From positions 260,713 to 324,712 of the forward strand of contig CM119270.1 in the NCBI GenBank assembly GCA_051294375.1: a stretch of 64,000 bases of DNA, written 5' to 3'. This DNA is from Paraspadella gotoi. Its lineage: Eukaryota; Chaetognatha. The number at the start of each line of letters is the position of its first letter. The first letter of the stretch is position 1. The notes beneath the pieces were generated by a model. That model did no database searches and was not told the DNA's origin. It saw nothing but the letters and a program-made list of their open reading frames with translations. A program made the translations under genes and the position numbers. Shown here in pieces: positions 11,913 to 25,465 of the stretch.

Positions 11913-13795
11913 AGATTGATTAATTCGTTAATCAGACAAAACCGATGTCGTTTTGTTGCGCCGATCGGGTTCCAGTTCCCTCTATATCCGGAAGCGAAAT
12001 CAAAACAAATGAACTCAAGAGAGAAACATGGAATTCCCTTGGAATATTTCGGAAAATGCCGAGATTCACTCTCTCTCTGTAGGAGAGTGCGAGTGTTTCT
12101 CTCATTAGCTCTCCTCTTCTCCCTCCTCTTCTCTCTCGCTTCTCGTCTCTCTCTCTCTCTCCCTCCTCTCTCTCTCTTGCTCCCCCTCTCTCTCTTTCTC
12201 TCTCCTCTCTCACTTTTCTCTTTTTTTTTTTCTCTTCTTTTTATTTTTTTACATAGTTTAAATAATACAAACTTTTTTGTTAGTTTGTCTATGTCAAATC
12301 TTTTTGTCGCCTATAAACATTCCTCCGTGACAGAATGGCTCAATGAGTAAAAGAATCGGTTAATGACCATAATTTACCGGGTTCAATTCTAACCCGTTAC
12401 CTACCCTGAGGGAAGCGTGACCCTCTTAATGGCGTAACGACCCTGCAAACAAAGGATTACTATCTAGGAAAAATCATATCATATTTTTAGTCGAGAATAT
12501 TTACTCGTTTGATTTTAAAAAAATCAGAATATTTTCAAATATATATATTTTTTTCAGTAGCTTCCTTCCATTTTTTCGTAGTTCAAATCATTTAGAAGTT
12601 AGAGGCAAAAAAGATTGCTACTTCAAATGATAAATGGCGAAAATGGCGAAAATGGCATTGCACCTCTTTTTGTGTAAAAAATTGCTATTATATCTCTCAG
12701 AAAATAGGGAAAAACGTGCAACATCAATATCAAGGCTGAAAAGAATTGCGTTAAAGATGTGGAAAAACCAGATGAATACAAGCAGTCATCGAAGCCAAGA
12801 GATGGCATAACAAATATTGAGAATGTTTTATTTATGTTTTATATATTTTTTATTGAATAAATTAACAATTATGTAATATACTTTTGTCCTAAATAGTAGA
12901 GGATATTGAAAAAACTATGGATGTCATCTTTAGCCAACTTATCTCTTTCTCGTTCTCGTTGATGTCCATTTAAACAGGGTAAATCTTAGCTCTTAAAGAG
13001 ATGTTATTAATTTTACAAACATAATAAAAATAATTTAAAGCAAAAGATAAAAAAAAATTCCTCTTTTTGATGGGCACTCTTTTCCAGAAATATCCTATTT
13101 ATGTTTAATTTAGTTTTAACTATTATTTATAATACAACTTGTAAAATTAATCTTTTATCATCAACTTATGGATAAGGCACTTAATTGACTTAAGAGTTTT
13201 ATCCAAAACTTTTTTAACCCCTCTGGCAGCCAAGGAACAGGTTTTATGCTTAGAACCAAGCTTGGTGGTTGTCCAGGCCCCTAAGGTAGTTTAAGTACGT
13301 TCTCACGCTTCCCGCAGGGTAAGTATTATTGGTGATTGATTTTATACCTTTTTACTGAGCAACTGGGTCATAACAGAAAGATATATTTTTATAAGCAAAG
13401 TGAACTTGGTAAAATATACTACAACAAACCCTATACCCAAATCCCAAACCATAATTTTGACCCCATTACCTAACCTAATCCCTCACCCCCTAACCTAACC
13501 TTTAAACCGGGATCCAAATCTACAAACTCACAAACTTAATTCCGAATTTAAAACGAAATGAGGCGCTTTGAGAAAATAAGGCCAACCTGATGCGTGTAAG
13601 TGGTTTTGATGAAGAAATCCAAGGCGTCCGTCGGCGCCTCTGGATCAGAATGGAAGATGGTTCGTCGATGCGACGAGAGAGTTGGATGATGGTAGAGTCG
13701 TTCCCAAGGATGTTGCTGCAGTGAAGGTTTGGAGAAAGAGGAGAGAGATGGGGTTCTTTCTTTCTTTCTTTCTTTCTTTCTTTTCTTTCAACTTT
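11909..13795. repeat. Middle block of the repeated unit, copy 2
   Basis: Homologous to 18385-20310 and in part to 4735-5830. It contains a CT tract, a SINE family A head (12322-12460, plus) and a diverged SINE family A body in minus orientation (13200-13400). A conserved non-repetitive stretch lies near 13560-13740, ending in (TTTC)n. No frame survives between copies, so I do not call a gene. Confidence 0.7.
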
Positions 13796-14656
13796 CCACA
13801 GATTGTGTCAAAACCCTAAAGTCGCCTTATATTTACAATTAATCTCTTTCCATCTTGTTAGTTGCGCCGCGAGTAGAGCAACTCTATAGGTCGGTCGGTC
13901 GATTGAAATTTCAACAGAAACAAATAGCGCTACCTTTTGTTTTAAAAAGAAAATATGAATAGAATAAAAGATCGAATTTGGATGCAGTATTATTCAATTA
14001 TTCAATTAGCGCTACCTTTTGTTTTAAAAAGAAAATATGAATAGAATAAAAGATCGAATTTGGATGCAGTATTATTCACGTTTTCACACAAAAATAAATG
14101 TGAAAGGAAGTCTCGTAAGTAGCAAATATGCAATATGCAAATGAGTTTTTAAAATGAGGCTCGTAAAAACAAATGAACACTTATTTCACCTTTTGCGCGA
14201 GTCTGGTCGGCATTTTGAAAGTCCTGAAGTTTCTCTCGTTTCTTCCAATAAAATCGTCGTCGTTTTGTAATTTTGGAAAAGGATAAGGATTTCTCAGTGA
14301 CTGACCGACCGACCCGATATGGTAAGGGGCGGTAAGTGTGGTCGCCATAGCTTCGGCCGGCATTGCCTATTGTGACAAAAAAAATGGAACAAAGGAAATG
14401 TAATATTTAAAGTCCATTGAATTATTTTATTTTATTTTTTTTTTTAAATTTTAATATTCAAAGATTCAACTTGATTAAAACTACGCGGAAGTTTTGAATG
14501 AAGCGATTTATTACAGATGAGTCTCTTGAATAAATAAATAATTATTAATCAATTAATCGATTATTTTGTTTGTAAAATTTACCTATGTTTGTCTAGGGAA
14601 TTTCCGAAACGCCAGAGTTTTGAAAGACTAAATTTTATTAATCCTTGCGTGCTGCT

Positions 14657-14689
<33 letters not shown>

Positions 14690-15190
14690 NNNNNNNNNNN
14701 NNNNNNNNNNNNNNNNNNNNNNNNNNNNNNNNNNNNNNNNNNNNNNNNNNNNNNNNNNNNNNNNNNNNNNNNNNNNNNNNNNNNNNNNNNNNNNNNNNNN
14801 NNNNNNNNNNNNNNNNNNNNNNNNNNNNTCTCTCTCTCGCATGAAATTCGCTTGTTGCGTTGGAAACAAGAGGCTGGAAACCCGGAGACTAGAAATGAAA
14901 AGGAAAAGGAAAGAAAGGAAAATGAAGAGAAAGGAAGAGGAAAAAAGGAAGGGAACAAAAGAAAAAAGAGCGAAGAAAGGAAGATAAAGAAAAGAAGAGA
15001 TGTTATTATATTATTATATATATATTATATTAAATCAATATTAACAATTAATCAAACTGAAAAAAAAACCAGCAAAACAAATAACGTTATATTGTTTTAT
15101 TTTCTCTTCATCTGAGTATCGAGTTTTCTCCCAAACTCTCGACCTCTAAAAAGGTCATACTCTCTCTCTCTCTCTTTCTCTTTCTCTCTC
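13796..15190. repeat. Unit block with CT tract and internal gap, copy 2
   Basis: Homologous to 23776-25200. It carries a direct duplication of about 95 bp (the stretch containing TAGCGCTACCTTTTGTTTT occurs twice, near 13925 and 14010), a CT tract broken by an N run (14690-14828) and a GA-like coda. The third copy of the block (23880-24110) has the short repeat three times. A Ser/Pro/Leu frame near 14181-14363 is conserved only approximately and is not called. Confidence 0.7.
14690..14828. other. Assembly gap within a CT repeat
   Basis: A run of 139 N inside a (CT)n tract. The homologous tract at 24725-24870 is fully sequenced. Confidence 0.95.
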
Positions 15191-15215
15191 NNNNNNNNNN
15201 NNNNNNNNNNNNNNN
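15191..15215. other. Assembly gap, 25 N
   Basis: Exactly 25 N between a CT tract and the TATC block. It is the third gap of this exact size in the repeated region. Confidence 0.95.
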
Positions 15216-16715
15216 GGGAGAGATTCTATCTGTCTATGCTATTTATCTAACTAATCTTTTATCTATCTAACAAAGACAATATTTCTTAAAGTAAGTAATT
15301 AATTTCTGTTTTTTCTTTTATCTTTTATTCTTTTATGCTATATTCTATAATTCTTTATTCTATATCTCTATCCAATATATATACTCTATCTATCTATCTA
15401 TCTAATCTATCTATCTATCTATCTACTATCTATCTAAATCTATCTATCTATCTATCTAAACAAATCAACATTTCTTAAAGAAAAAGTAATTAATTTCTGT
15501 TTTTCTTTTATTCCTATGAGATTTGCAAAGAAAAAAGTTTTATAGCCAGCCAAGAAACATTAACGTATGTATCTTCCGCAAAATAGGCAAAGTAATCAAT
15601 ATTAAAACAAACAATTTTTTTTTTAAAACCGTGAAAACTCTTGTATCTAACGCTAATTACAACAAAATCTCGCGAACAAAAAAAGTCTTATTGTTTTTCC
15701 TACTTTTTTCTCGCGACATTAACTATGTTATTGTGTTTGACCGTCGTCGTCGTCGCTTTAGCGTAGTCATTGTCGTCGTCTGCCTCCTCCTTCTTCTTCC
15801 TCCTCCTTCCTCAATCTTCCTACTCCTCCTTCTCCTCCTCTCCACCTCCTTTTCCTCGCTCCTCACTCTTCTCCTCCCTCCTCTTCTGCTTCCCCTTCTT
15901 CTCATACTCTTCCTCCTCTCTCTTCCATCTCTTCATCCTCATTTCTCATCCCTCACTCCTCCTCTTTTCCTCCCCTTCTTCTCCTCCTCTTCCTCACTTC
16001 TCTCCTCCTCCTCCCTCCCAGTTTCAAGGGCAATAAAAAGTTCCATCAGGTTTCCTCGAAAAATCCGTGAAGAGCTTCTTGCGTGTGATGAGAAGCGATG
16101 GCGAGTTTGACTTCGTGTGGGTGAAGACGCCTGAGGACAATTGTTCCTTCGTTCCTTCGTTCCTTCGTTCCTTCGTTTCTATAGTTCGTTCCTTCGTTCG
16201 TTCGTTCGTTCCGTTCGTTAGTTCGTTCTCGTTTCGTTCGTTCGTTCGTTCGGCCGGTTCGTTCCGGTTCGTTCGTTCGTTTCGTTTCGTTTCATTCGTT
16301 AATTCGTTCATTCATTCATTCATTCATGGTCATTCATGTCATTTCATTCTTCATTCATTCATTCATTCATCTCATTCATTCATGTCTCGTTCGTGCGTTC
16401 GTTCGCGTTCGTTTTTCGTTTCATGATCGTTATCGTCATTCATTCAGAATTCCATTCCATTCATTCATTCCCCCCCAAAATTTATCATTTCATTCATTCA
16501 TTCATTCATTCATTCATTGCTTTAAATTCATTTATTAAATTCATTCGATCTATATTTAATCAATCAAATGTAATCAATTAAATCGCTCAACCAAATTCAC
16601 CTTAATGAATAAATTAATCATCAAAATCAAAAAAACCAATCAATCAAAATGCAAATCAATTAATCAAATTAATTATGACCTCTGGTAAACGTGATTATTT
16701 TCACAGGGGTTGGTT
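15216..16715. repeat. TATC / CTC / TTCG-ATTC microsatellite block, copy 2
   Basis: Noisy homologue of 6390-8155 with the same order of (TATC)n, CTC-rich sequence, the link CAGTTTCAAGGGCAATAAAA, (TTCG)n and (ATTC)n. Repeat lengths differ between the copies. No gene is seen. Confidence 0.8.
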
Positions 16716-16931
16716 GAGGAGGAGGCGCCACTTCGCTGGAGGCGCTGAATCGATTCTCGACGTAAAAACAAAAGGAAAAACAAAATGAAAGTTGAAAAGA
16801 AAAAAAGAAACAAAGAAACAAATGAACATCGAATGAAAACGAATGCAAGTTAAGAGACAAAAAACGTGAAACTTTTTTTTGGAGAAAATGTTTCTCCCCT
16901 TCGTTAACTTTTCCATTTCTCTCTTCCTTTC

Positions 16932-16962
<31 letters not shown>

Positions 16963-17330
16963 ATCTCTCTCGGTCTTCTCTCTCTCTCTCTCTCCTCGTC
17001 TCTTCTCTCTTCACATTGAGTTTCCTAAATGCAGGAAGTCCAAGCGTCTTCGGGCATGAACAACGTCTCCGCTTTGCCTGATCAGAATTTGTCCTGAAAG
17101 AAGGCGAGAAAGAAAGTTTAGGCCGTATTTTCCCAATAAAATCTCCCATTCTTAGCTTAATTCAGAAGTTTTTTAAAAATTTGAAAACATTTATCAGGGG
17201 TTAGAGATAAGGGTCCCGGTTAAAGTTTTGGGTTATGGAACTTGGTTGGCGATTAGTAAAGAATTTTAGGTTATGGATAAAGGTTTACATCTAGAAAAAA
17301 AGTTAGAAACCATTTTTAATTGAGGATATC
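16716..17330. repeat. Unit start block, copy 3, with collapsed minisatellite
   Basis: Copy of 1-488. After GGGTCCCGGTTAAAG it jumps directly to the equivalent of about 1160-1220 and then to the equivalent of 3738. The inverted minisatellite arrays and the AT-rich spacer are missing in this copy. Confidence 0.75.
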
Positions 17331-18341
17331 TACTCGAAAACTTGCTCGAATTTTTTAAAAATCAGGATGTTTCAGATTCCACACTAAAAATTTCCTTTCA
17401 AGTTGCTTCCTTCCATTTTTTCGTAGACCCAACCGTAAATAGAAGTTAGAGGCAAAATAAGATTGCTACCTCAAGTGAAAAATGGCGGAAAAAATCGCCT
17501 TAGTTTCCACAACTTCTTGGTATTGAGTTATTTTGTTTTTATTGTCAAATTGAGTTAGTTATTTTTTTTTCCATTTTTTAAATTTGGTTATGCGAATAAG
17601 TACAGCCCCTCTCTTGGTTCATAAAGGTGCAATTGTAGCTCTGAGAAAAGAGGGAAAGACGTAAACAATTCATCAGAATAGACTTGGATCCCTCGTTCCA
17701 GCCATTAGCAAAATTTTTTACGGCGATACAACAAATCAAAACATTTGGTGTGTCAGCTTTAACGAGAGCATGCCCCAGACGAATGGCAGGCAGTGGTCGA
17801 TGCGAGGGAGGGGCATACCAAATTTATTGAGAATGTTTTACCCCATGTTTTGTATAATTTTTTATTGAATAAATGAACTTTTAAAAAAAAATGTTTCTAA
17901 CTTTTTTCCCTAGATAGTAAGGGTTAAAGGATTAGGTTTATTTGATTATTATTGGTGGTTAGACTAAAGGTTTAGATTAGAATTAGACTAAAGGGATTAG
18001 ATTAGAATTAGACTCAAGGATTTAGTAAAACACCCGCTTATGAACCATGTTACAACGGGTTAAGCGCCTCGTACTCTTAATCTGTTTAGCAAGCCAACCG
18101 TGCCTAGAACCCCGGAACCTTTTGGATGGGAGGCCGAAATGACACTTGCATCCGGCACCAAATCGCCGCTGATGAAAATGGTTGGTGGATTTTAGTCAAC
18201 CATAATATCCCCAAAAGGCCAGAAACAGAAAGCGACCGTCCGCGCTCGGTTCTATGGCAACGTCCGCCTCCGACACAATGCCATAAATGCTTAATTAACG
18301 ACCGCGAGAGAGAAGAGAGAGAGAGAGAGGAGAGAGCAGAG

Positions 18342-18381
<40 letters not shown>

Positions 18382-18620
18382 AGAAAGAGAATTGGAGATT
18401 TGATTAATTCGTTAATCAACAAAAACCGATGTCGTTTTGTTTGCGCGTCGGGTTCCATTCCCTCTATCAATCGGAAGCGAATCTACACAAATGAACTCAA
18501 GAGAAATGGAATTCCCTAGGAATATTTTGGAATGCCGAGATTCACTCTCTCTGTCGGAGAGTGCGAGTGTTTTCTCTCATTAGCTCTCCTCTCGATCTCA
18601 TCTCTCTCTCTCTCTTCTCT

Positions 18621-18661
<41 letters not shown>

Positions 18662-20303
18662 TTCTCTTTTTTTCTCTCTCTTTATTTTTTTAGATAGTTT
18701 TAATAATAGCAAAACCTTTTTTTGGTAGTTTGTCTTTTGTCAAATCTTTTTGTCGCCTATAAAAACATTCCTCCGTGACAGAAATGGCTCAATGAGTAAA
18801 AAATCGGTTAATGACGATACATAACCGGGTTCAATTCTAAACCCGTTACCCTACCCTGAAGGGAAGCGTGAACCCTCTTAATGGCGTCACGACCCTGCAA
18901 ACAAGGATTACTATCTAGGAAAAATCCATATCATATTTTTAGCGAGAATATTTACTCGTTTGAATTTTAAAAAATCAGAATATTTTTCAAAATAATATAT
19001 ATTTTTTTCAGTAGGCTCCTTCCATTTTTTCGTAGTTCAAAATCAATTAGAAGTTAGAGGCCCAAAAAAGATTGCTACTTCACAATGATAAATGGCGAAT
19101 GGCGAAAATGGCATTGCCCTTTTTGTGTAAAATTGCTATTAATATCTCTCAGAAAAAATAGGAAAAAACGTGCAAACATCAAAATATCAAGGCTGAAAAG
19201 AAATGCGTTAAAAGATGTGGAAAAAACCAGATAATACAAGCAGTCATCGAAGCAAGAGATGGCATAAATAACAAATATTGAGAAAATGTTTATTTATGTT
19301 TATATATTTTTTATTGAAAATAAATTGAACATCTATGTAATAATACTTTTTTCCTAAATAGTAGAGGATATTGAAAAACTATGGATGTCAATGTCATCTT
19401 TAGGCAACTTATCTCCTATCTAAAAATATTTCTCGTTGATGTCCATTTACAGGGTAAATTCTAGCTTCATTAAAGAGATTTATTAATTTACAAGACATAA
19501 TAAAAATAATTTAAAGCAAAAGATAAAAAAAAATTCCTCTTTTTGATGGCACTCTTTTCCAGAAATATCCTATTATGTTTTAATTTAGTTTTAACTATTA
19601 TTATAATACAACTTGTAAATAATCTTTTTGTCATCAATTATGGATAAGAGCCACGTTAATTGACTTTAAGAGTTTTATCCAAAACTTTTTAACCCTCTGG
19701 CAGCCCAGGAACAGGTTTATACTTAGAACAAAGCTTGGTGGTTGTCCAGGCCCTAAGGTAAGTTTAAAGTACGTTCTCACGCTTCCCGCAGGTAAGTATT
19801 ATTGGTGATTGATTTATACCTTTACTGAGCACTGGGTCATAACAGAAAGATATCTTTTTTATAAAGAGCAAGTGTAACTATGCTAAAAAATATACTACAA
19901 AAAACCCATAACCCAAATCCCAAACGATAATTTTGACCCCAATACCTAAGCCTAATCCTCCCTACCCTCACCCCCAACCTAACTTTAAACCGGGATCCAA
20001 ATCTACAAACTCACAAACTTAATTCCGAATTTAAAACAAATGAGCGCTTTTAGAAATAAGCCAACCTGATGCGTGTAAGTGGGTTTTGATGAAGAAATCC
20101 AAGCGCCGTCGGCGCCTCTGATCAAGAATGGAAGATGGTTCGTCGATGCGAACGAAGAGTTGGATGATGGTAGAGTCGTTCCAAAGGATGTTGCTGCAAA
20201 GTGAAGGTTTGGAGAAAAAGAGGAGAAGAGAATGGGCTTCTTTTTCTTTCTTTCTTTCTTTTCTTTTCTTTCTCTTTCTTTCTTTCTTCTTTTCTTTCAA
20301 TTC

Positions 20304-20310
<7 letters not shown>
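17331..20310. repeat. Middle block of the repeated unit, copy 3
   Basis: Homologous to 3738-5830 and 11909-13795 in one continuous run. It contains a family C element (18040-18200), GA and CT tracts, a SINE family A head (18770-18915, plus), a diverged SINE A body (19680-19860, minus) and a TTTC tract ending in about 30 T. No gene is seen. Confidence 0.7.
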
Positions 20311-20340
<30 letters not shown>

Positions 20341-23040
20341 TATACCAAAAACACATAAGATATGACAAGTTAATCTGGTCGTTTATAATGTTATTTTAAA
20401 AAATATTTTACATTTAACTGATAGGAAATGATGTCAATATTGTTGAATGTAACATTTCAAATTCAATCGACCCCACAGCCGGTTGAAAATAATCAACAAA
20501 AAAAATGGTCATTTTCCACGCCCAATTTTTAAACAAATCTGCGTCGTTTAAATCTTTTCTTTTTGGTCCACTTAAATTTTTACTTTTGCCGAGTGACTTC
20601 ATTGGTATAAAAAAATTGATTTTCTTTGATATCTTTGAACCAAAAATGATAGAAACGATGAGACTGGTATCAATATTACAACCATAATTAATGGGGCATC
20701 TTTTCCATATAATTTTTTCTCAAAATATTTCGCAACGTGATTTTCTTAAAAAATCTGGATCGAAATCTTAGTCAAAAAGTATAACAACTTTTAAAATTAA
20801 ATTAAACACACCTTTGCTGTATTAAAAAAATAATGAATATAGATTCTGAAAGAGAACAAATTTGAATTATGTTTCTGATTATAACAAAAATTTTCTATAC
20901 CTGCAAATGTTTATATAAATTACTAAGGAAAATGAATTATCATTTTGTTGAAAACCAAAAATAAAAATTCATGAAGGAACTTAAAAAACATATGATTTAA
21001 ATAATGAAAATTTAGGAGTTTCAACTTTGTTCCGCGATTTAAAAACCTACTGACATAGGGCTAAAAGGCCTATAAAAATTAATCAGATTTTTAAATTTTT
21101 GTCCAATCTTCAGGTTGCAAATTAAAACCTTTGCCATAATGCCCATTAGCTATATTAATATAACTATTTTTTATTAAAAAAAGCATAAAACAATCTTTTT
21201 TAATAACACGCCAAAGCATGTAGCTGTATGTAAAATTGTTGTTTTTTTAATTTTTTTATTATTATACAAGGCTTTATCAAAATAAAGGGGTAATTGCAAA
21301 GAAAATAGTTATTTCAGGCTCCAATATTGATAACTATGATATCAATGAATTTCTTTGTTCCCGGCAAAGAAATGTACCTAAGACATTGTAAGTTCATTAG
21401 CTTAATCTTTTATTTTATAATTTTAAAAGGGCAATGTTTGGCAAAAACAGTAAGAAAACAAAAATGACAAAAATTTTTGGAGAAAAATTTGGATTAATTT
21501 GCTATTAATTTCTTACTATGTCGTCAATTTTTTTTTCGTTAATGTGCTTTGAAAGTTAGGCTAAAACCCAACAAAATCGCGAATCATGCATGAACCGCTG
21601 TATATTTAATTGATTTATACAGTAAGATACCGCAATAAAAAAAAATTTAAAAAAGAATTCAGACCAAGCGTCGTGTTATTTTCAGTATTTTTTTTTAGTC
21701 AAGACCTTAATGGATTTTCTTTGTTCCGGCGGCGTTGGATAGCCCAACACTGCAGTTTCAGAAATCATCCATGGTTTTGTAAATATTTACTGCGCTAAAC
21801 TGGTGGCAAAAAATTGGCTAGGAACCAAATTATCAAAACCGCTTCGTTCTTTCGGATTTTTTTTTAACGCGGAGCGTCATATCTAAAAACAGTATTGACA
21901 AAAATCAAAAACAGTAATTCAGTGTAAAACTAGAACCAGCAGTAACAAGTAAAACTAAAACTATTAAAATTCAACAAAAAAAAGACACTAACAGTTTAAA
22001 ATTGACTCATAAATAAAATGTTATGAAACTAATTCATAAGACTATAAAAATATAACGTTCAAGGAAACGCTTCCAAATTTCAAATTTTTAAAACAAAAAA
22101 ACATCAAAAACAAAGACACAAACGTTTAAATGGACTCAAGACAAACAAAAACAAAACACAAAAATATAAAGCAAAACGAAAAACAACGTTAATAAAAGTA
22201 ATAAACAAAAAAAAATTAATAAAAAAAAAAAAAAGAAACAAAAAGAAAAAATATAAGCATAAATGAAAATATACCTAAAATGTATAATTATAATGTGTTA
22301 AAAGTAAAGGGCAAAACTAGATTTTTTAAAATAATTTTAATAAATCGTAAAACCGGAAAAGTAAAAAAGTGTTTAAAGTAAAAAACAAAAAAATGTCTAG
22401 TATAAAAAGTGTATAATGCGAAAATGTAATAAACGAAAAACGTAAAACGTCATGGTTTTTATTTTTAAAAGCCGTCATTATAAGTATTTACATGCTTAGT
22501 GTATAACATATACCCAAAAATTTATAATTACAAATGTGTTAAAGTAAAGGGCAGAGGGACCACAACGCTATTAATAGAAATAAAAAACTACAATCAATAT
22601 ATATATATATATATACACACATACACATATTTTTAAATAATAATCAACAGAAAGACAACTAATAAAACAAAGACGCTAAAAACAGAAAGACACTAATAAA
22701 AACAAAAGACCTAAAAACATAAAGACACTAATAAAAACAAAAGACGCTATAAAACGCTATAAAAACGCTAATAAAACAGAAAATAAAACAAAAACAAAAG
22801 ACGCTAATTAAAACAAAGAGACGCTAAAAACAAAATGAGAACGCTAATAAATACTCAAACCTATATTAATAATACAAACAGACGCTAATAAACAAAGATA
22901 TAGATATGTGGTCCCATCAATACCTGAATAAGCCAAATACCCAATACGAAGATACCCTCATTGATTAATAAGTTCCCAATAGCCAATTTTAACCTCCGTT
23001 TAATTAAGTTTCCCCACTCTACAGTCCCATTCTGGTGGTG
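20311..23040. other. AT-rich intergenic stretch, no gene seen
   Basis: It starts with a poly-T run and is AT-rich throughout. From 22140 it becomes strongly A-rich, with a degenerate repeat of the type ACAAAAGACGCTAATAAAAC at about 22640-22900 and a short (TA)n/(CA)n tract near 22596-22625. This stretch separates two blocks that are adjacent at 13795 in copy 2. Open frames are short and have no recognisable domain. Confidence 0.6.
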
Positions 23041-23775
23041 CCCTATCACCAACAGATAAATTAAAGGCTGTTGCTTTCGCATGCGCCTCGGTGGCTCAGT
23101 GGAACTAATGCACCAATCCCAATGTGCGTCCCTGTTCGAGCCCTGAGGTTGTCATAGTAAGAAAGTGGATGGACCGGGTAACCGCCTGTAGGCATGGGCC
23201 TACTTTGCCAGATCCAAAAGCTCTGACTACATGAACATGCTGTCTCGCTGTCGCCAACGAGGTGGACACCGCTGCACGGGTGTGGCGCCCTGTAACCTCC
23301 TCCTTTCAATGGTGAGCCCGACTGATCCCGAACACGCACCCGGCATGATATACTCCTCTGCCTTGATGTGGGTTTGAAGCACACAGCCTGCCACTCAACG
23401 CAAAGGCCACCAGCAATGAAGAGAAGGTTCACGAAGAGACATGCGCTTCCATCCCCTGCTTCGTAACTCTCATATGCGAGAGTCCTGGGGCGGCTGTCTG
23501 GTGTCCCTATCACCAACAGATTAAATTAAAAGTGTTGCTTCGCAGCGCGCTCGGTGGCTCAGTGGGACTAATGCACCAATCCCAATGTGCGTCCCTGGTT
23601 CGAGCCCTGAGTGTCATGTAGAAAGTGGGATGGGACCGGTAACCCGCTGTAGGCATGGCCTAATGCCAAGATCCAAAGCTCTGGACTACATGAACATATA
23701 GCTGTCTCGCTGTCGCACGAGGTGACAACCCGCTCGGGTGTGGCGCCCTGTAAAACCAAGCCCCTCTTCACCACA
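23041..23775 (+). repeat. Tandem dimer of tRNA-derived SINE family B
   Basis: Two head-to-tail copies (about 462 bp apart; the second is truncated). Each begins near CCTATCACCAACAG and carries a clear tRNA-like head: A box TCGGTGGCTCAGTGG and B box GGTTCGAGCCC (one G missing in the first copy). The shared body includes GTGTGGCGCCCTGTAA and TGTCTCGCTGTCGC. Frames on the opposite strand are translations of this element. The family differs from families A and C elsewhere in the window. Confidence 0.8.
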
Positions 23776-25236
23776 TCATTTAATGTGTTCCAACCTAAAG
23801 TCGCCTATATTTTACAATTAATCTCTTTCATTTGTTAAGTGCGCCGCGAGTTAGAGCACTCTATAGTCGTCGTCGGTCGAAATGTCAACAAGAAACAAAA
23901 TAGCGCTAAAACCTTTGTTTAAAAAAGAAAATATGAATAGAATAAAAGATCGAATTTGGATGCAGTATTATCAATTAATTCATTAGCGCTACCTTTTGTT
24001 TTAAAAAGAAATATGAATAGAATAAAAGATCGAATTTGGAAATGCAGTATTATTCAATTATTCAATTAGCGCTACCTTTTGTTTTAAAAAGAAAATATGA
24101 AATAGAATAAAAGATCGAAATTTTGGATGCAGTATTATTCTCGTTTTCACCACAAAAATAAAATGTGAAAGGAATCCTCGTAAGTTTAGCAAATATGCAA
24201 ATATGCAAATGAGTTTTTAAAATGAGGCTCGTAAAAACAAATGAACACTTAATTTCAACCTTTTGCGCGAGTCTGGTCGGCATTTTGAAAGTCCCTGAAT
24301 TTCTCTCGTTTCTTCCAAAATCGTCGTCGTTTTTGTAATTTGGAAAAGGATAAGATTTCTCATGACTGACCGAGCCACCGATAATGGTAGGGGCGGTAAG
24401 TGTGGTCGCCATAGCTTCGGCCGCATTGCCTATTGTGACAAAAAAATGAACAAAAAGGAAATGTAAATATTTAAAGTCCATTGAATATTTATTTTTAATT
24501 TTTTTTTTTAAAATTTTAATATTCAAAGATTCAACTTTGATTAAAACTACGCGAAAGTTTTGAATGAAAGCGATTTATTACAGTAATGAGTCTCTGAATA
24601 AATAAATAATTATTAATCAATTAATCGATTATCTTTGTTTGTAAAAAATTTACCGTATGTTTGTCTAGGGAATTTCCGAAACGCCAAGAGTTTTGAAAGA
24701 CTAAATTTATTAATTCCTTGCCGTGCTGCTGCTCTCTCTCTCTTCTTCTCTCTCTCTCTCAGTTCTCTCTCTCTCTCTCCTCTCTCTCTTTCTCTCTCTC
24801 TTCTCTCTCTCTCTTCTCTTCTTCTCTCTTCTCATCCTCTCTCTCTCGTCTCCTTCTCTCTCTCTCGCATGAAATTCGCGTTGTTGCGTTGGAAACAAGA
24901 AGGCTGGAAACCCGGAACTAGAAATGAAAAGGAAAGGAAAGAAAGGAAATGAAGAGAAAAGGAAAGAGGAAAAACGGAAGGGAACAAAGAAAAAAGAGGC
25001 GAAGAAAGGAAGATAAAGAAAAGAAGAATGTTTATTATATTATTATAATATATATTATATTAATTCATTTAACAATTAATCAAACTGAAAAAAACCAAGC
25101 AAAACAAATAACGTTTATATTGTTTTATTTTCTCTTCAATCTGAGTATCGAGTTTTCTCGCCAAACTCCTCGACCTCTAAAAAGGTCATACTCTCTCTCT
25201 CTCTCTTCCTCTTTCTCTCTCTTTCTCTCTCTTCTC

Positions 25237-25289
<53 letters not shown>

Positions 25290-25290
25290 T
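23776..25290. repeat. Unit block with CT tract, copy 3
   Basis: Homologous to 13796-15190. The short internal repeat containing AGCGCTACCTTTTG is present three times here. A CT tract lies at 24725-24870 and another at 25190-25290. No gene is seen. Confidence 0.7.
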
Positions 25291-25393
25291 CTCTCCTTTC
25301 CAATATTTAAAGCTTCGGGTCAAAGTTCGAAAAAAGAAAAACCTGAGAAAACGATTTAGTTCAGGTAAACGAGCCAAGAAGGGAGAAGAAGGT

Positions 25394-25465
<72 letters not shown>

